A stretch of DNA of 64,000 nucleotides from Streptomonospora sp. PA3 (GCF_009728995.1 NZ_VTZW01000009.1:2501-66500); one strand, 5' to 3'. Counted from the stretch's first letter, positions 29,086 to 44,177 are shown. The notes: generated by a model not told the origin, from the letters alone. A program made the numbers and translations.

Positions 29086-30639
29086 TTACTCCGACTCCGA
29101 CAGCGTGATGTCGATACCGCCGACCAGGTCGGCGGCGATGTTGTAGAGCATGGCGCCGATGGTGGACAGCGAGGTGATCAGGATGATGTTCAGCGCGCCG
29201 ATCAGACCGGTGTAGCCCAGTACGCGGCCCGGCGCGAACCACTGCTCGGGGTGGAGGTTGAGTTCATCGCCCTCGCCTCCTTCGGTCAGGGAGGCGATCA
29301 GCTCGGTGATCGCGTCGAAGACGCCCAGGGACGTGAGGATGCCGTAGAGCACCAGCACGGCGACGAACAGGATGACGAAGCACACCAGCGAGATGATGAA
29401 ACTGAACCGCATCACCGACCACGGCTCCACCCGGCTCACCGACAGGTGCGCCTTGCGGGTGGATTTGCTGGCCTTGACCGCAGTCGCGGGACCGCTCGGC
29501 GCCATCATCGACACTCCCCTTTGCTCGGCCTTCGCCATGGTGGGGGACGTGCTCGCCTGACCGCCGGCCTCGCTCGATCCGCCCGGAGTGCTCGGCGTGC
29601 GCGGTGCCCCACCGGGGCTTGTACCCGATTTCCGAGCGGAACCGCTGGTCGCGGCGGTCGCCGACGTGCTCGACGTAGCCGATGCGGCTGCGGAGGAGCT
29701 CGCCGAGCCCGCGGAGCCCGCGCCGGCGGGCTTGTCGGAGGCGGACGGCTTTGTCGACTTGTCGGCCGAGGATCCGCCGGCCCCGCCGCTGCCCGCAGCG
29801 GACTTCGACGCGGTCGGCGTCGTCGAGGCGGACGCCGAGGAGGAACCCGGGGAAGCGGAGGCGCTGCTCGATGGACTTGTCGACGTGTCGCCGGACGACC
29901 CGGTCGGCGAAGAGGAGCCGGACGCGGTGCCGGCCTTGCCCGACGGCTTGGCCGACGCGTCGTCCGCGGCGCCGCCCGCCGCCTTGGCGACGGCCTTCTC
30001 GGCTATGGACGCGGCGGACGACGTGGTCGAGGACTTCGAGGGCGTCGAGGAGGCGGACGACGCCGGCTTGTCGCCGGACTTGCCGGCGGAGCCGCCTGCG
30101 GAGGTGCCGTCGCCCGTGCCCGCGGCACCGGCGGGGGAGGGCTGCGCGCTCTTCCCGCCGTCCGCCGCTGCGGCTGCGCCGTCCGATGCGCCGGTGCCGC
30201 TCGCCGCGGTGTCGGCGGAGGCGGACGGCTTTGTCGACTTGTCGGCGGAGGACGCACCGGAGGAGGTCGGCGTACCGCCGGACTTGCCGGCCTGCTTCGC
30301 CGGCGTTTCGTCCGCGGCGGCGGTCTTCGACGGGGCCGAGCCGGAGGAGGACCGCTTGGCGTCGTCGGCGCCCCCGGCCTTTCCGCCCGCGGAGTCCTGC
30401 TGCCCGGACTCGTTCTCGGGCTTCGTCCCCTGCTTCGCCTGGTCCGGCTCCGCGCTCGCGCCGCCCTTGGCCTTGTCCGACCCCTTCGGCGCGTCCGCGG
30501 ACGACCGGGCGGCCTGCCCGCCGCCCTCTCGGGCTGTGGCGGCCTGATCCGTTTCTGCCGTCGTCTTTTCCGTGCTCACGGAGCCGTCCTTAGCGGACTT
30601 GTTGTGAGCAGCGGACTGCCGTTGCGTGTTGTCAGACAT
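29086..30639 (-). CDS. DUF3566 membrane protein with a long low-complexity N-terminus
   Basis: A 517-residue protein found downstream of gyrA in most actinobacteria. The C-terminal 120 residues are the DUF3566 domain with two membrane helices (SFIISLVCFVILFVAVLVLYG and a segment ending near ALNIILITSLSTIG). The first 390 residues are rich in Ala, Ser, Gly, Lys and Pro, far longer than in most relatives, and contain two copies of SSADKSTKPSAS. At DNA level a 31-base segment is identical at 29736-29766 and 30216-30246. The ATG at 30639 is used; a GTG two codons earlier is possible. Function unknown; a link to the divisome or envelope is sometimes suggested. Confidence 0.88.
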   Translation of the reverse strand: MSDNTQRQSAAHNKSAKDGSVSTEKTTAETDQAATAREGGGQAARSSADAPKGSDKAKGGASAEPDQAKQGTKPENESGQQDSAGGKAGGADDAKRSSSGSAPSKTAAADETPAKQAGKSGGTPTSSGASSADKSTKPSASADTAASGTGASDGAAAAADGGKSAQPSPAGAAGTGDGTSAGGSAGKSGDKPASSASSTPSKSSTTSSAASIAEKAVAKAAGGAADDASAKPSGKAGTASGSSSPTGSSGDTSTSPSSSASASPGSSSASASTTPTASKSAAGSGGAGGSSADKSTKPSASDKPAGAGSAGSASSSAAASATSSTSATAATSGSARKSGTSPGGAPRTPSTPGGSSEAGGQASTSPTMAKAEQRGVSMMAPSGPATAVKASKSTRKAHLSVSRVEPWSVMRFSFIISLVCFVILFVAVLVLYGILTSLGVFDAITELIASLTEGGEGDELNLHPEQWFAPGRVLGYTGLIGALNIILITSLSTIGAMLYNIAADLVGGIDITLSESE

Positions 30640-30781
30640 AGCCACGTTACCGCTGGACTTTCCTTGTGACGGTGAAACAGGGTCAAGGGGGGGATCGATC
30701 CGCGGCCGGACTCCGCACCGGCGGATGACACTGCCACGGGGGCAAACTCTATGCCCGATTCGTCGGTCGGCCGAAACAGCA

Positions 30782-30811
30782 CGCGGAGGGCGGCCGATAC
30801 CGCCCTCCGCG
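30782..30811 (-). terminator. Terminator after gyrA
   Basis: A perfect 12-bp stem (30782-30793 with 30800-30811) and a six-base loop, followed on the minus strand by TGCTGTTT. It lies about 150 bases beyond the gyrA stop. Between it and that stop, the motif CCGCGGTCTC is repeated three times around 30856-30890. Confidence 0.7.
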
Positions 30812-30958
30812 GTGTTCTACGGTCCTTGCGAGGAGTCTACGGGCGGTCGGCTCCACCGCGGTCTCCCCGCGGTCTCCCCGCGGTCTCGCCGCGGCACCGG
30901 CCGCGCGGACCGCCCCGCACGCGGGCGGTGCGACCGCCGGCGCCCGCGGTTCCGGCCG

Positions 30959-33580
<2,622 letters not shown>

Positions 33581-33634
33581 TGGATGTCGATCCTTTTCTG
33601 GTGAGTCGTTCGCTGCCGTCGGGATGTGCCGGCG

Positions 33635-35965
<2,331 letters not shown>

Positions 35966-35976
35966 TCACGGAGCGG

Positions 35977-36474
35977 TCAGCCGGCGCGCCAGGGGCCGGG
36001 ACCGCGTCCGCGGCCGGGCGCCTGGACCTTGATGGAGTGCACCGTTCCGTGGCCCAACTCCTCGTTGAGCCGGCGCAGCAGGTCGCGCACCATCGCGCGG
36101 GCGTGGGCGGCCATCGTCGCCGAGTCGGCCGCGATGACCAGTTCGCCGCCCTCGTAGGAGACGGGGCGCAGGTGCTGGGCGTTGTAGTCGCCCACGATCT
36201 GGTCCCACCGGCCGAACACGCCGCCGACCGCGACCTGCTCCTGCCAGCCGTGCTCGGCCAGCCAGGCGCGCACGGCGTCGCCGAAGAGCTGCGGCTCGTT
36301 GCGCGAGCGCGCCGGCCTGCGGCGGACCCGCCGGGGCCGCTGCTCGGGGGACGCGCCGCGCTCGCGCGCGGCCGCCTTGGCCTGGGCCAGCGCCTGGCGC
36401 GCGAGTTCGATGCCCGTGGGCGCGGGCGGCCCGCCCGCGGGGGAGGGGCCGGGGGCGGCGCCGTCCTCACTCAC
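35977..36474 (-). CDS. dciA: DciA-like DUF721 protein
   Basis: A 165-residue protein of the DUF721/DciA family, the ancestral helicase-loading or operating partner of DnaB. The basic, Arg-rich N-terminal half ([22 protein letters not shown]) is followed by the KH-like domain with [19 protein letters not shown] and [26 protein letters not shown]. Two GTG starts exist. The one at 36474 is preferred because a strong AAGGAGG lies eight bases before it, inside the recF end; the one at 36483 overlaps that site. The gene overlaps the recF stop by eight bases. In actinobacteria dciA sits between recF and gyrB, as here. Confidence 0.93.
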   Translation of the reverse strand: MSEDGAAPGPSPAGGPPAPTGIELARQALAQAKAAARERGASPEQRPRRVRRRPARSRNEPQLFGDAVRAWLAEHGWQEQVAVGGVFGRWDQIVGDYNAQHLRPVSYEGGELVIAADSATMAAHARAMVRDLLRRLNEELGHGTVHSIKVQAPGRGRGPGPWRAG

Positions 36475-37597
36475 GCTCGACACCTCCTTCGACGACGCGG
36501 AAGCGGGCGCCCTGCAGCTCCGGCGGGATGTCCTCGGCGACGGCGGCGCTCACGAGCACCTGTTCGGCGTGGCGGACGTGCTCGGCCAGGCGGCGCCGTC
36601 GCTCGGAGTCGAGTTCGGCGAACACGTCGTCGAGCAGCAGCACGGGGTCGTCCCCGTCAGCCCGCAGCAGCTCGAAGCCCGCCAGGCGCAGCGCCAGGGC
36701 ATAGGACCACGACTCGCCCTGGCTGGCGTAGCCCTTGGCGGGCAGCTCGTCCAGGCGCAGGTGCAGGTCGTCGCGGTGCGGCCCGACGAGGCTGACGCCG
36801 CGCTGCAACTCCTGGACGCGGGACTCGGCCAGGGCGTCGCGCAGCAGCTGGGCGAGCCGGTCGCGGTCGGCCGGGACCGGCTCGTCGGGGCCGGCGGCGG
36901 AGGAGCGGTACTGCAGGACCGGAGGCCCGCCCGCGGTCGTGAGCTCGCTGTAGGCCTTGGCCACCAGCGGCTGGAGTTCGGCGACCAGCCCCAGACGCGC
37001 GGCCAGCAGCTCGGCTCCGGCCACGGCCAGGTGCTCGTTCCACACCTCCAGCGTCGACAGGTCGGGCTCGCCGCGCTTGAAGAACTGGGCCGATGCCGAC
37101 TTCAACAGGGCGTTGCGCTGCTTGAGCACCCGCTCGTAGTCGGAGCGCACGCCGGCCAGTCGGGGGGTACGCGCGACCAGCAGCTCGTCGAGGAAGCGGC
37201 GCCGCTCGCCGGGGTCGCCCTTGACGAGTGCGAGGTCCTCGGGTGCGAACAGCACGGTACGCAGCACCCCCAGCACCTCGCGCGGGCGCGTGGCCGGCGC
37301 CCGGTTCAGCCGCGCGCGGTTGGCCTTGCCGGGGTTGATCTCCAGTTCGACGACGGCCTGCCGGTCGTCCTTGACGATGGCGGCGCGCACGATCGCGCGC
37401 TCGGCGCCCTTGCGCACCAGTGGCGAGTCGGTGGCCACGCGGTGGCTGCTCAAGGAGGCGACGTAGCCGATCGCCTCGACGAGGTTGGTCTTGCCTTGGC
37501 CGTTGGGGCCGACGAAGGTGCTGATCCCGGGGCCGAGTTCCAGGTGGACCGACTCATACGAGCGGTAGTCGGCCAACTGCAGGTGCGAAACGTACAT
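36467..37597 (-). CDS. recF: DNA replication and repair protein RecF
   Basis: A 376-residue SMC-like ATPase that helps load RecA at gaps. Walker A is GPNGQGKT (30-37), the signature-like stretch is [16 protein letters not shown], and Walker B is [13 protein letters not shown]. The N-terminal [21 protein letters not shown] is typical. The ATG at 37597 follows GGAGAGG. It sits between gnd and dciA in the canonical origin operon order. Confidence 0.98.
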   Translation of the reverse strand: MYVSHLQLADYRSYESVHLELGPGISTFVGPNGQGKTNLVEAIGYVASLSSHRVATDSPLVRKGAERAIVRAAIVKDDRQAVVELEINPGKANRARLNRAPATRPREVLGVLRTVLFAPEDLALVKGDPGERRRFLDELLVARTPRLAGVRSDYERVLKQRNALLKSASAQFFKRGEPDLSTLEVWNEHLAVAGAELLAARLGLVAELQPLVAKAYSELTTAGGPPVLQYRSSAAGPDEPVPADRDRLAQLLRDALAESRVQELQRGVSLVGPHRDDLHLRLDELPAKGYASQGESWSYALALRLAGFELLRADGDDPVLLLDDVFAELDSERRRRLAEHVRHAEQVLVSAAVAEDIPPELQGARFRVVEGGVERE

Positions 37598-37655
37598 CGA
37601 CCTCTCCTGCCTGATGCCCGGGGACCGCGGCGACCGGCGGCGGGCCACCCACCCG

Positions 37656-37669
37656 GTTTCACGTGAAAC
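37656..37669. promoter_or_regulatory. parS: parS site
   Basis: GTTTCACGTGAAAC, a perfect 14-base core of the bacterial ParB-binding centromere, lies in the recF-gnd spacer, about 2.5 kb from oriC. Confidence 0.95.
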
Positions 37670-37794
37670 CCGCGGTGCCCGGGCGGCCGCCGCGGCGCTC
37701 CGTCAGCACCGGCTGCCGTGCTCCAGTCAACCGCGCCCCGGCGACAGTTGCCGGGGCGCCCGCTCGAACCGGGGCGCCGATCGGCGGGAGCCGT

Positions 37795-38697
37795 TCAGCT
37801 CTCGGGATCCCGCTCGGGATCGTCGCCGGAACTGGTGACCTCATGACCGCCGAACTGGTGGCGCAGGGCGGCGACCACCTTCATCGCCGGACTGTCCTCC
37901 TGGCGCGAGGCGAACCGCGCGAACAGCGCTGCGGAGATCACCGGGGCGGGCACCGCGTGGTCGACGGCGGCCTGCACCGTCCAGCGGCCTTCGCCGGAGT
38001 CCTGGGCGTAGCCGCGGATGGCCTCCAGTTCGGGATCCTCCCGCAGGGCGCGCACCAGCAGGTCGAGCAGCCAGGAGCGCACCACGGTGCCCTCGCGCCA
38101 GCTGTCGAAGGTGCCGGGGACGTCGTCGACGATGTCGGAGGCGGCCATCAGCTCGTAGCCCTCGGCGAAGGCCTGCATCATGCCGTACTCGATGCCGTTG
38201 TGCACCATCTTGACGAAGTGGCCGGCCCCCACTCCGCCCGCGTGCACGTAGCCGCCGTTCTCGGGGGTCAGTGCGGTGAAAACGGGCTCGGCGCGGGCGA
38301 CGTTCTCGGGGTCGCCGCCCACCATGATCCCGTAGCCCTCCTGCCGGCCCCAGACGCCGCCGCTGACGCCGGCGTCGAGGTAGCCGATGCCGCGTTCGCT
38401 CAGCTCGTCGGCGCGCCGACGGTCGTCGATGTAGTGGGAGTTGCCGCCCTCGATGAGGAGGTCGCCGGACTCCAGGACCTCGGCGAGCTGCTCGATGGTC
38501 TGGCGGGTCGGGTCTCCGGCGGGCACCATCAGCCAGATCGTGCGCGGGGCGGCCAGCCGCTGGGCGAGCTCGGCGAGGCTCTCCACGTCGCGCAGCTCGG
38601 GGTTGAAGTCGAAGCCCACGACCTCGTGGCCCTTGTCCCGCAGGCGGGCGGCCATGTTGCCGCCCATCTTGCCCAGACCGACCATCCCTAGTTGCAT
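37795..38697 (-). CDS. gnd: 6-phosphogluconate dehydrogenase (decarboxylating), short form
   Basis: A 300-residue enzyme oxidising 6-phosphogluconate to ribulose 5-phosphate and CO2. The N-terminal Rossmann motif is GMVGLGKMGGNMA. Substrate and catalytic motifs are LIEGGNSHY, LDAGVSGGVWG and HFVKMVHNGIEYG. It belongs to the short (about 300 residue, YqeC/GndA-like) class. The ATG at 38697 follows GGGGGAAAG. Its place between recF and dnaN is standard in actinomycetes. Confidence 0.96.
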   Translation of the reverse strand: MQLGMVGLGKMGGNMAARLRDKGHEVVGFDFNPELRDVESLAELAQRLAAPRTIWLMVPAGDPTRQTIEQLAEVLESGDLLIEGGNSHYIDDRRRADELSERGIGYLDAGVSGGVWGRQEGYGIMVGGDPENVARAEPVFTALTPENGGYVHAGGVGAGHFVKMVHNGIEYGMMQAFAEGYELMAASDIVDDVPGTFDSWREGTVVRSWLLDLLVRALREDPELEAIRGYAQDSGEGRWTVQAAVDHAVPAPVISAALFARFASRQEDSPAMKVVAALRHQFGGHEVTSSGDDPERDPES

Positions 38698-38755
38698 GCT
38701 CGTCTTTCCCCCAATACGACCGTGACGGTGTGTGCGCTCCGGTGCGGCCGCGGCG

Positions 38756-39892
38756 TCAACCCGAGAGCCGGACCGGCATGATCAGGTATCGGTAGTCGGC
38801 GGAGGCCTCCTCGTCGGCGGGCTTGCCGGTGATGATGGCCGGCTTCGTGGAGGTCGTGAACTGCAGCCGGGCGACGTCGGAGTCGATCGCCGAGAGGCCG
38901 TCGAGCAGGAACGCGGAGTTGAAGGCGATCTGGACCTCGTCGCCGTCGAGGGAGGCGTCCAGCGCCTCGACCGCCTGGGCCTCGTCGCCGGTGCCGGCTT
39001 CGAGGACGACCTGGCCCTCGCTGAAGGCGAGCCGCAGCGGCGTGTTCCGCTCGGCCACCAGCGAGACGCGCTTCACGGCCTCGATGAACTCCCCGCGCTG
39101 GACCTCGGCCACGGAGTTGAACGAATCGGGCAGCAGCGCGCGGTACTTGGGGAACTCGCCGTCGAGCAGGCGGGTGGTGGTGCGGCGGCCGCCGCCTTCG
39201 AAGCCGATCATGCCCTCGCCGCTGTCGGCGTCGGACAGGGCGATGGAGACCTCGGCGCCGCCGGTCAGCGACTTGGCGGTGTCTGCGAGCGTCTTGGCCG
39301 GGACCAGTGCGACGGCCGAAACGTCGGGGTTCTCGGGCTTCCAGGCGAGCTCGCGCACCGCGAGGCGGTAGCGGTCGGTGGAGGCCAGCGTGAGAGTGTC
39401 GCCCTCGATCTCGACCCGCACACCTGTGAGCATCGGCAGCGTGTCGTCGCGGCCTGCGGCGACGGCGACCTGGCCCACGGCCGCCGCGAACGCGTCGCTG
39501 CCGATCGAGCCGGTCGCCGCGGGCATCGCCGGAAGCGAGGGGTAGTCCTCCACAGGCAGCGTCAGGAGTGTGAACTTCGCGCTGCCGCAGGAGACCACGA
39601 CCTTGGCACCGTCGGTGCTGATCTCCACAGTCTGGGGAGGAAGGTTCTTGGTGATCTCGGCGAGCAGGCGGCCCGAGACCAGGGTGGTGCCCGCCTCTTC
39701 GACGTCGATGTCCACCGATACCTGAGCGGAGACCTCGTAGTCGAAGCTGGAGAGCTTCAGCCGGCCGCCCTCGTCCGCGGTGGCGTCGAGCAGCATGCCG
39801 GCCAGCACCGGCACCGACGGCCGGACCGGCAGGCTGCGGGCGGTCCAGGCGACGGCGTCGGCCAGTACGTCGCGTTCGACCCGGAACTTCAC
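38756..39892 (-). CDS. dnaN: DNA polymerase III beta sliding clamp
   Basis: A 378-residue clamp that tethers polymerase III to DNA, with the three-domain pattern and the C-terminal phrase YRYLIMPVRL. Two starts are possible: GTG at 39892, giving VKFRVERDVLADAVAW as in streptomycete DnaN, and GTG at 39904, which adds four residues. The first is preferred on alignment, although GAGGAAAG lies nearer the second. It is transcribed away from oriC, with its leader in the origin spacer. Confidence 0.98.
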   Translation of the reverse strand: MKFRVERDVLADAVAWTARSLPVRPSVPVLAGMLLDATADEGGRLKLSSFDYEVSAQVSVDIDVEEAGTTLVSGRLLAEITKNLPPQTVEISTDGAKVVVSCGSAKFTLLTLPVEDYPSLPAMPAATGSIGSDAFAAAVGQVAVAAGRDDTLPMLTGVRVEIEGDTLTLASTDRYRLAVRELAWKPENPDVSAVALVPAKTLADTAKSLTGGAEVSIALSDADSGEGMIGFEGGGRRTTTRLLDGEFPKYRALLPDSFNSVAEVQRGEFIEAVKRVSLVAERNTPLRLAFSEGQVVLEAGTGDEAQAVEALDASLDGDEVQIAFNSAFLLDGLSAIDSDVARLQFTTSTKPAIITGKPADEEASADYRYLIMPVRLSG

Positions 39893-40583
39893 TATCCGAC
39901 TCACTTTCCTCGAAACCAGGTGGCCCCTGTGAGTGCTGGGGGCGGTGGCGCGGCGGTGGCACCGGACGCGTCATGGGGACGGGTTCACACGGTACCCGGA
40001 TTCGCTGCCGTCCGCTGCCCGCACACCCCGATCCCCAACCGCCTCGGCGCCTGCCCCGGGTCCGAGCCGTACGGGAGGCGCGAAAGTGACACCAGACCGG
40101 CCGGGCGTCCACAGATCGGGGGCGCAGCTGATTTACCAAGGCACGAGAGAGGTAAATGGGGCGTCGTAGTAGTAGGGGCTGTGGAAAGTGTGGATAACCA
40201 CTGTCCGTGCAGGTCATCCCCGCGATTTTTATCCACCGGTCCTGTGGGTGGAGCCTGGGGAGAACTCGGCGCGCTGTGGATGCCCGACGGCTCTGCACAG
40301 ACACTCCCCAAGTTGTCCACGGCCGTTCCACAGGTTTTCCACGGGTTGCCCACAGGGACCGGGGGACCGCGGCCGATCCGCGCCATCGGCGGCACACAGG
40401 GCGTCCCCAAACCGTCCCCAGGTTGTCCACTGGAATGGGCGGGTTATCCGCAGGGTTATCCACGGGTTTTCCACAGACAATCCAGGCATCTTGGGGATAA
40501 CTGCGGAGAGACCGCCGCGAAATCCACCGAAGAAAAATCTGCGGGATCCCGCATGACCGCATCCGGCCCGCGCGGCCGCGTGC
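39893..40583. other. oriC: Replication origin oriC (dnaA-dnaN spacer)
   Basis: This 690-base non-coding spacer holds a dense set of DnaA boxes between 40179 and 40500. Clear ones, with orientation, are TGTGGATAA at 40189-40197 (reverse, perfect TTATCCACA), TTATCCACC 40229-40237, TTGTCCACG 40313-40321, TTGCCCACA 40346-40354, TTGTCCACT 40423-40431, TTATCCGCA 40444-40452, TTATCCACG 40456-40464 and TTTTCCACA 40467-40475. Weaker matches are at 40179, 40275, 40335 and 40493. Most rightward-cluster boxes share one orientation. There is no long AT-rich unwinding element, as usual in high-GC actinomycete origins; the 40130-40165 and 40510-40545 flanks are relatively AT-richer. Confidence 0.96.
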
Positions 40584-42611
40584 TCAGCCGTTGCGCGACT
40601 GCTGCTTGATCCGGTTGGTCAATTCGGTGACCTGGTTGTAGATGGAGCGGCGCTCGGCCATGAGCGAGCGGATCTTGCGGTCGGCGTGCATCACGGTCGT
40701 GTGGTCGCGGCCGAACTGCTGGCCGATCTTTGGCAGCGACAGGTCGGTGAGCTCGCGGCAGAGGTACATCGCGATCTGGCGGGCGGTGACCAGCACCCGC
40801 GAACGCGATGTTCCGCACAGGTCCTCGGTACTCAGGCCGAAGTACGAGGCGGTCTGGGCCATGATGGCCGACGCGGTGATCTCGGGTCCCTCGTCGTCGG
40901 GGATCAGGTCCTTGAGGACGATCCCGGTCAGGTGCAGGTCGACCGACTGCCGGTTGAGGCTGGCGAAGGCGGTGACGCGGATGAGCGCCCCCTCCAGCTC
41001 GCGGATGTTGGTGGAGATCTTGCTGGCGATGAACTCCAGCACCTCCGGGGGCGCCGCGAGACCCTCCTGGGCGGCCTTCTTGCGCAGGATCGCGATGCGG
41101 GTCTCCAGCTCGGGCGGCTGGACGTCGGTGATCAGGCCCCACTCGAACCTGTTGCGCAGCCGGTCCTCCAGTGTCACCAGCTGCTTGGGCGGGCGGTCGC
41201 TGGAGATCACGATCTGCTTGTTGGAGTTGTGCAGGGTGTTGAAGGTGTGGAAGAACTCCTCCTGCGTCTGCTCCTTGTTCTCCAGGAACTGGATGTCGTC
41301 GACGAGGAGCACGTCGATGTCGCGGTAGCGCCTGCGGAAGCCGTCGGCCTTGCCGTCGCGGATGGAGTTGATGAACTCGTTGGTGAACTCCTCGGAGCTG
41401 ACGTAGCGCACCCGCGCGCCGTCGTAGAGCCGCTGTGAGTAGTGGCCGATGGCGTGCAGCAGGTGGGTCTTGCCCAGCCCCGACCCGCCGTAGATGAACA
41501 GCGGGTTGTAGGCCTTGGCCGGCGCTTCGGCCACCGCGACCGCCGCGGCGTGGGCGAATCTGTTGCTGGAGCCGATGACGAAGGTGTCGAAGGTGTACTT
41601 CGGGTTCAGCCGTGCGGGTTCGGCCGAGGTGTGCGGCTGGTTGCCGCCGGAGGTGTCGGGCGCGGCGGGCGCGGGCGGCGGGGGAGCGGTCCCCTGTAGC
41701 GCCTCGGCCTCAGGCTCGGGTTGCCGGGCGTCGGCGGGTGCGCCGGAGTGCGCCTCGTCGCCGCGGCCGGACGCGCCGCCGCCCCGGTCCCACTGACCGG
41801 AGGCGTCCTCGGGCGGGCGCGACGGCTGCTGCCAGTGCGCTGCGGCCTCCCAGGAAGGGGTCTCCCAGCGGTTGGGGGCGTCCCACTCGGGGGTCTGGGG
41901 CTGGGGGCGGTGAGCGGAAGGCCCGGGCTGCTGGGGTTCGGGCGCGGGAGGAGCCGGCCGGTACTCCGCGGCGCCGGGTTCCCGGCGCGGTGCGAGCAGG
42001 TCGTCGCCGGCCTGCTGGGCGGGGCCGGGGGAGTCGGGGCGCGTGGGCTCGGCCGCGGGGTAGGCCTGCGACGGCCGCCCCTGCTCATGCCGGCCCTGCG
42101 GGCCGCCGTGGTTGCCGTGCTGGGGGTGGTGGCCGGGCGCTTCGTGGGAGTGCTGGCCGGGCTGCCCGAACTGGCCGTCGGGTACGGCCTCGGTGGCCGC
42201 CGCGGATCCCGGCAGATCCTCGGGCACGATGGCGGGCTGCTGCCACGGCGCCGCTCCCGGCGCCGGCGCGGGCGGCCCGGAAGCGGGGTCGGCGCCCGGC
42301 GGGCCGTAGCCGGGTGCGGGAGGCGCCGCGGGCGGCGCCGGCTGCACCGCGGTGGGGTCGACGGTGACCGCCACCCGGATCTCGCGGCCCAGCTCCCTGG
42401 AGAGGGCCTGGCTGATGGCCGGGCGCAGGCGGGTCTCCAGCACCTCCTTGGCGAACTCGTTGGGGGCGGCCAGCAGCGCGGTGTCCTCGATGAGCCCGAG
42501 CGGCCGCGTCTGCGGCAGCCACGCGCGCTGCTGCGGGGGGAGAGTGCTGTTGTCGAGGCTGTTCAGCACGCTCGACCACACCATTGCGAGGTTGACCTGT
42601 GCCTCAGACAC
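40584..42611 (-). CDS. dnaA: Chromosomal replication initiator DnaA
   Basis: A 675-residue initiator. Domain I (about 1-85) is followed by an exceptionally long domain II (about 90-335) rich in Pro, Gly, Gln and His. The AAA+ domain starts at [19 protein letters not shown], with Walker [10 protein letters not shown] and Walker [11 protein letters not shown]. The C-terminal DNA-binding domain has the signature [15 protein letters not shown]. coli DnaA has 467 residues, so domain II accounts for the excess, a streptomycete-like trait. The start is GTG at 42611 without a strong ribosome site. It is transcribed toward oriC. Confidence 0.99.
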   Translation of the reverse strand: MSEAQVNLAMVWSSVLNSLDNSTLPPQQRAWLPQTRPLGLIEDTALLAAPNEFAKEVLETRLRPAISQALSRELGREIRVAVTVDPTAVQPAPPAAPPAPGYGPPGADPASGPPAPAPGAAPWQQPAIVPEDLPGSAAATEAVPDGQFGQPGQHSHEAPGHHPQHGNHGGPQGRHEQGRPSQAYPAAEPTRPDSPGPAQQAGDDLLAPRREPGAAEYRPAPPAPEPQQPGPSAHRPQPQTPEWDAPNRWETPSWEAAAHWQQPSRPPEDASGQWDRGGGASGRGDEAHSGAPADARQPEPEAEALQGTAPPPPAPAAPDTSGGNQPHTSAEPARLNPKYTFDTFVIGSSNRFAHAAAVAVAEAPAKAYNPLFIYGGSGLGKTHLLHAIGHYSQRLYDGARVRYVSSEEFTNEFINSIRDGKADGFRRRYRDIDVLLVDDIQFLENKEQTQEEFFHTFNTLHNSNKQIVISSDRPPKQLVTLEDRLRNRFEWGLITDVQPPELETRIAILRKKAAQEGLAAPPEVLEFIASKISTNIRELEGALIRVTAFASLNRQSVDLHLTGIVLKDLIPDDEGPEITASAIMAQTASYFGLSTEDLCGTSRSRVLVTARQIAMYLCRELTDLSLPKIGQQFGRDHTTVMHADRKIRSLMAERRSIYNQVTELTNRIKQQSRNG

Positions 42612-42779
42612 GGTGACCTGCCATGGTTCGTCCCCTTCTCACTGGTCTCCTCGAAAGCGCATCGGGCCGTATGCGGCGGTCGCCGGCCGGTGCCGGCACC
42701 GGAGTCCGGCGTTCCATTGTCCCGGTTGTGTGGACGGGTGCGGGACCGGGCCGCGCCGCCGGGCGCGAAGGCGGCGTGC

Positions 42780-43119
42780 TGTGGGTAACCTGCGGTGGTT
42801 CTGTGGATCTGTTGTGTACGGGGGAACGCTGTGCGGCGGGGTCGGGATCGTGCCCTGTGCGGTGGCTTTCCACAGCTTCGGGGCACGATCCACATGTTGT
42901 ACACGTCGTTGTACACAGCCTGGCAGATGCGTTCCGCGGATGGAGAGTTATCCACAAACCGCAGCTCACATGGGTTGCGTCACGTGCACATCGGCTGTGG
43001 ACGCCGCTCCGGCGAGGGGCGCCGGCGGCACCGGCCGCGGCTCGCGCGTTTTCCACAGCTTAGGGGCGGCTCCCCAGGTTGCACAGCCTGTGGAGGACGT
43101 TTCGAGCCGGTTGTCCACA
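42780..43119. promoter_or_regulatory. dnaA upstream region with a second DnaA-box cluster
   Basis: The 900-base spacer between dnaA and rpmH has no credible gene. It contains DnaA boxes including perfect TTATCCACA (42948-42956) and TTGTCCACA (43111-43119), plus CTGTGGA and TTCCACAG half-matches near 42802, 42868, 42995, 43050 and 43088. An 11-bp perfect inverted repeat (42845-42855 with 42881-42891) encloses a TTTCCACAG box. The nonamer GTTGTACAC is repeated at 42896-42904 and 42908-42916. These are likely autoregulatory and accessory origin sites. Confidence 0.8.
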
Positions 43120-43270
43120 GGTTCGGGAAAAGCTCGCGCTGCGGCGTCTCGGCAGGCGCGGGGAGGGAGCCGGTAAGGCCGGCGGAGGCGAAAGGGCGAG
43201 TGGATGCCGAAGCGCCGCCGTCGGGCACGGTCTGCGGCCGCCGACACGGCTCCGGGGCGCGACCTGCGAT

Positions 43271-43299
43271 TTGACCGGTGCTGAGGCGGCCCGTATCTT
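43271..43299 (+). promoter_or_regulatory. rpmH promoter
   Basis: TTGACC (43271-43276), 17 bases, then TATCTT (43294-43299), directed toward rpmH with a leader of about 205 bases. A second -10-like TATGCT follows at 43303-43308. Confidence 0.65.
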
Positions 43300-43511
43300 C
43301 GATATGCTTAGGTCGCCATCGGTCTGCGTTTGCGGCACCGCCCCGGCGTATCCGTCCGGCGGCCTGCGGCGCCGTCGGCGCGCCCTCCCTGAGGGCCCGT
43401 GCGGACCTTCGCATTCGCCCTGCGGCGCCGGAGAGCGCAGACTTGAGTGCCCCGCTGCCGTGGGGCAGCCGTGGTACTTGTACTTCGATTACACGCCCCT
43501 GGAGCCCTGCA

Positions 43512-43655
43512 GTGAGCAAGCGTACGTTTCAGCCGAACAACCGGCGCCGCGCCAAGGTTCATGGTTTCCGGCTGCGCATGCGGACCCGTGCCGGACGCGC
43601 GATCATCGCAGCGCGCCGCAAGAAGGGGCGCGCGCGGCTGACCGTGAGCCACTGA
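43512..43655 (+). CDS. rpmH: 50S ribosomal protein L34
   Basis: A 47-residue, strongly basic ribosomal protein: it begins with [19 protein letters not shown] after the initiator and ends ARLTVSH, the standard L34 sequence. The GTG at 43512 has TGGAG upstream. It is the first gene of the rpmH-rnpA-yidD-yidC-jag operon. Confidence 0.99.
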   Translation: MSKRTFQPNNRRRAKVHGFRLRMRTRAGRAIIAARRKKGRARLTVSH

Positions 43656-43745
43656 CGGCCACGGTCGACCGATCGACTTGCGGGCCGGCTGTCCCTTGCG
43701 GCAGCCGGCCTTCGTTGTGCGCTCAGCCCGCCGAGGACCGATCCG

Positions 43746-44177
43746 ATGTTGTCGCCCCAGAACCGAATGCGCCGCAGCGCGGAGTTCACCTCCGTGCTGC
43801 GGTCCGGCCGGCGCGCCGGCCGCGAGGCGCTCAGCGTCGCCTACCTGCCGCCGTCCGCCGGCGGCGCGGCGGGGCAGGCGCCGCCGCGCGTCGGCTTCGC
43901 CGTGGGCAGGCCGGTGGGCAACGCGGTGGTCCGAAAGCGCGTACAGCGCCGCCTCCGCCACCTCATGCGGGCGCGGCTGGCACAGCTCCCGGCGGGTAGC
44001 CTGCTAGTAGTGCGGGCCAAACCCCTGTCCGCGTCCCTGGGATACGACACGCTGGCCGCGCAGCTCGACGGCGCCATCGCAGCGGCGATGCGCCCCCGCA
44101 AGAATGCGACACGCCGTCGCAAGGGGGCCGGTGCACCGGCGAATACGCGCAGCAGCGGGGATCTGGCGGATTCATGA
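43746..44177 (+). CDS. rnpA: Ribonuclease P protein component
   Basis: A 143-residue basic subunit of RNase P, which trims tRNA 5' ends. The family signature is [25 protein letters not shown], and the N-terminal [22 protein letters not shown] is typical. The C-terminal 25 residues are a basic extension ([12 protein letters not shown]). The ATG at 43746 follows GAGGA. Its end overlaps yidD by four bases. Confidence 0.97.
   Translation: MLSPQNRMRRSAEFTSVLRSGRRAGREALSVAYLPPSAGGAAGQAPPRVGFAVGRPVGNAVVRKRVQRRLRHLMRARLAQLPAGSLLVVRAKPLSASLGYDTLAAQLDGAIAAAMRPRKNATRRRKGAGAPANTRSSGDLADS

Noticed and set aside
42623-43274. Several open frames in the dnaA-rpmH spacer
   Set aside because: They run through DnaA boxes and repeats, overlap one another in different frames and show no conserved motifs.
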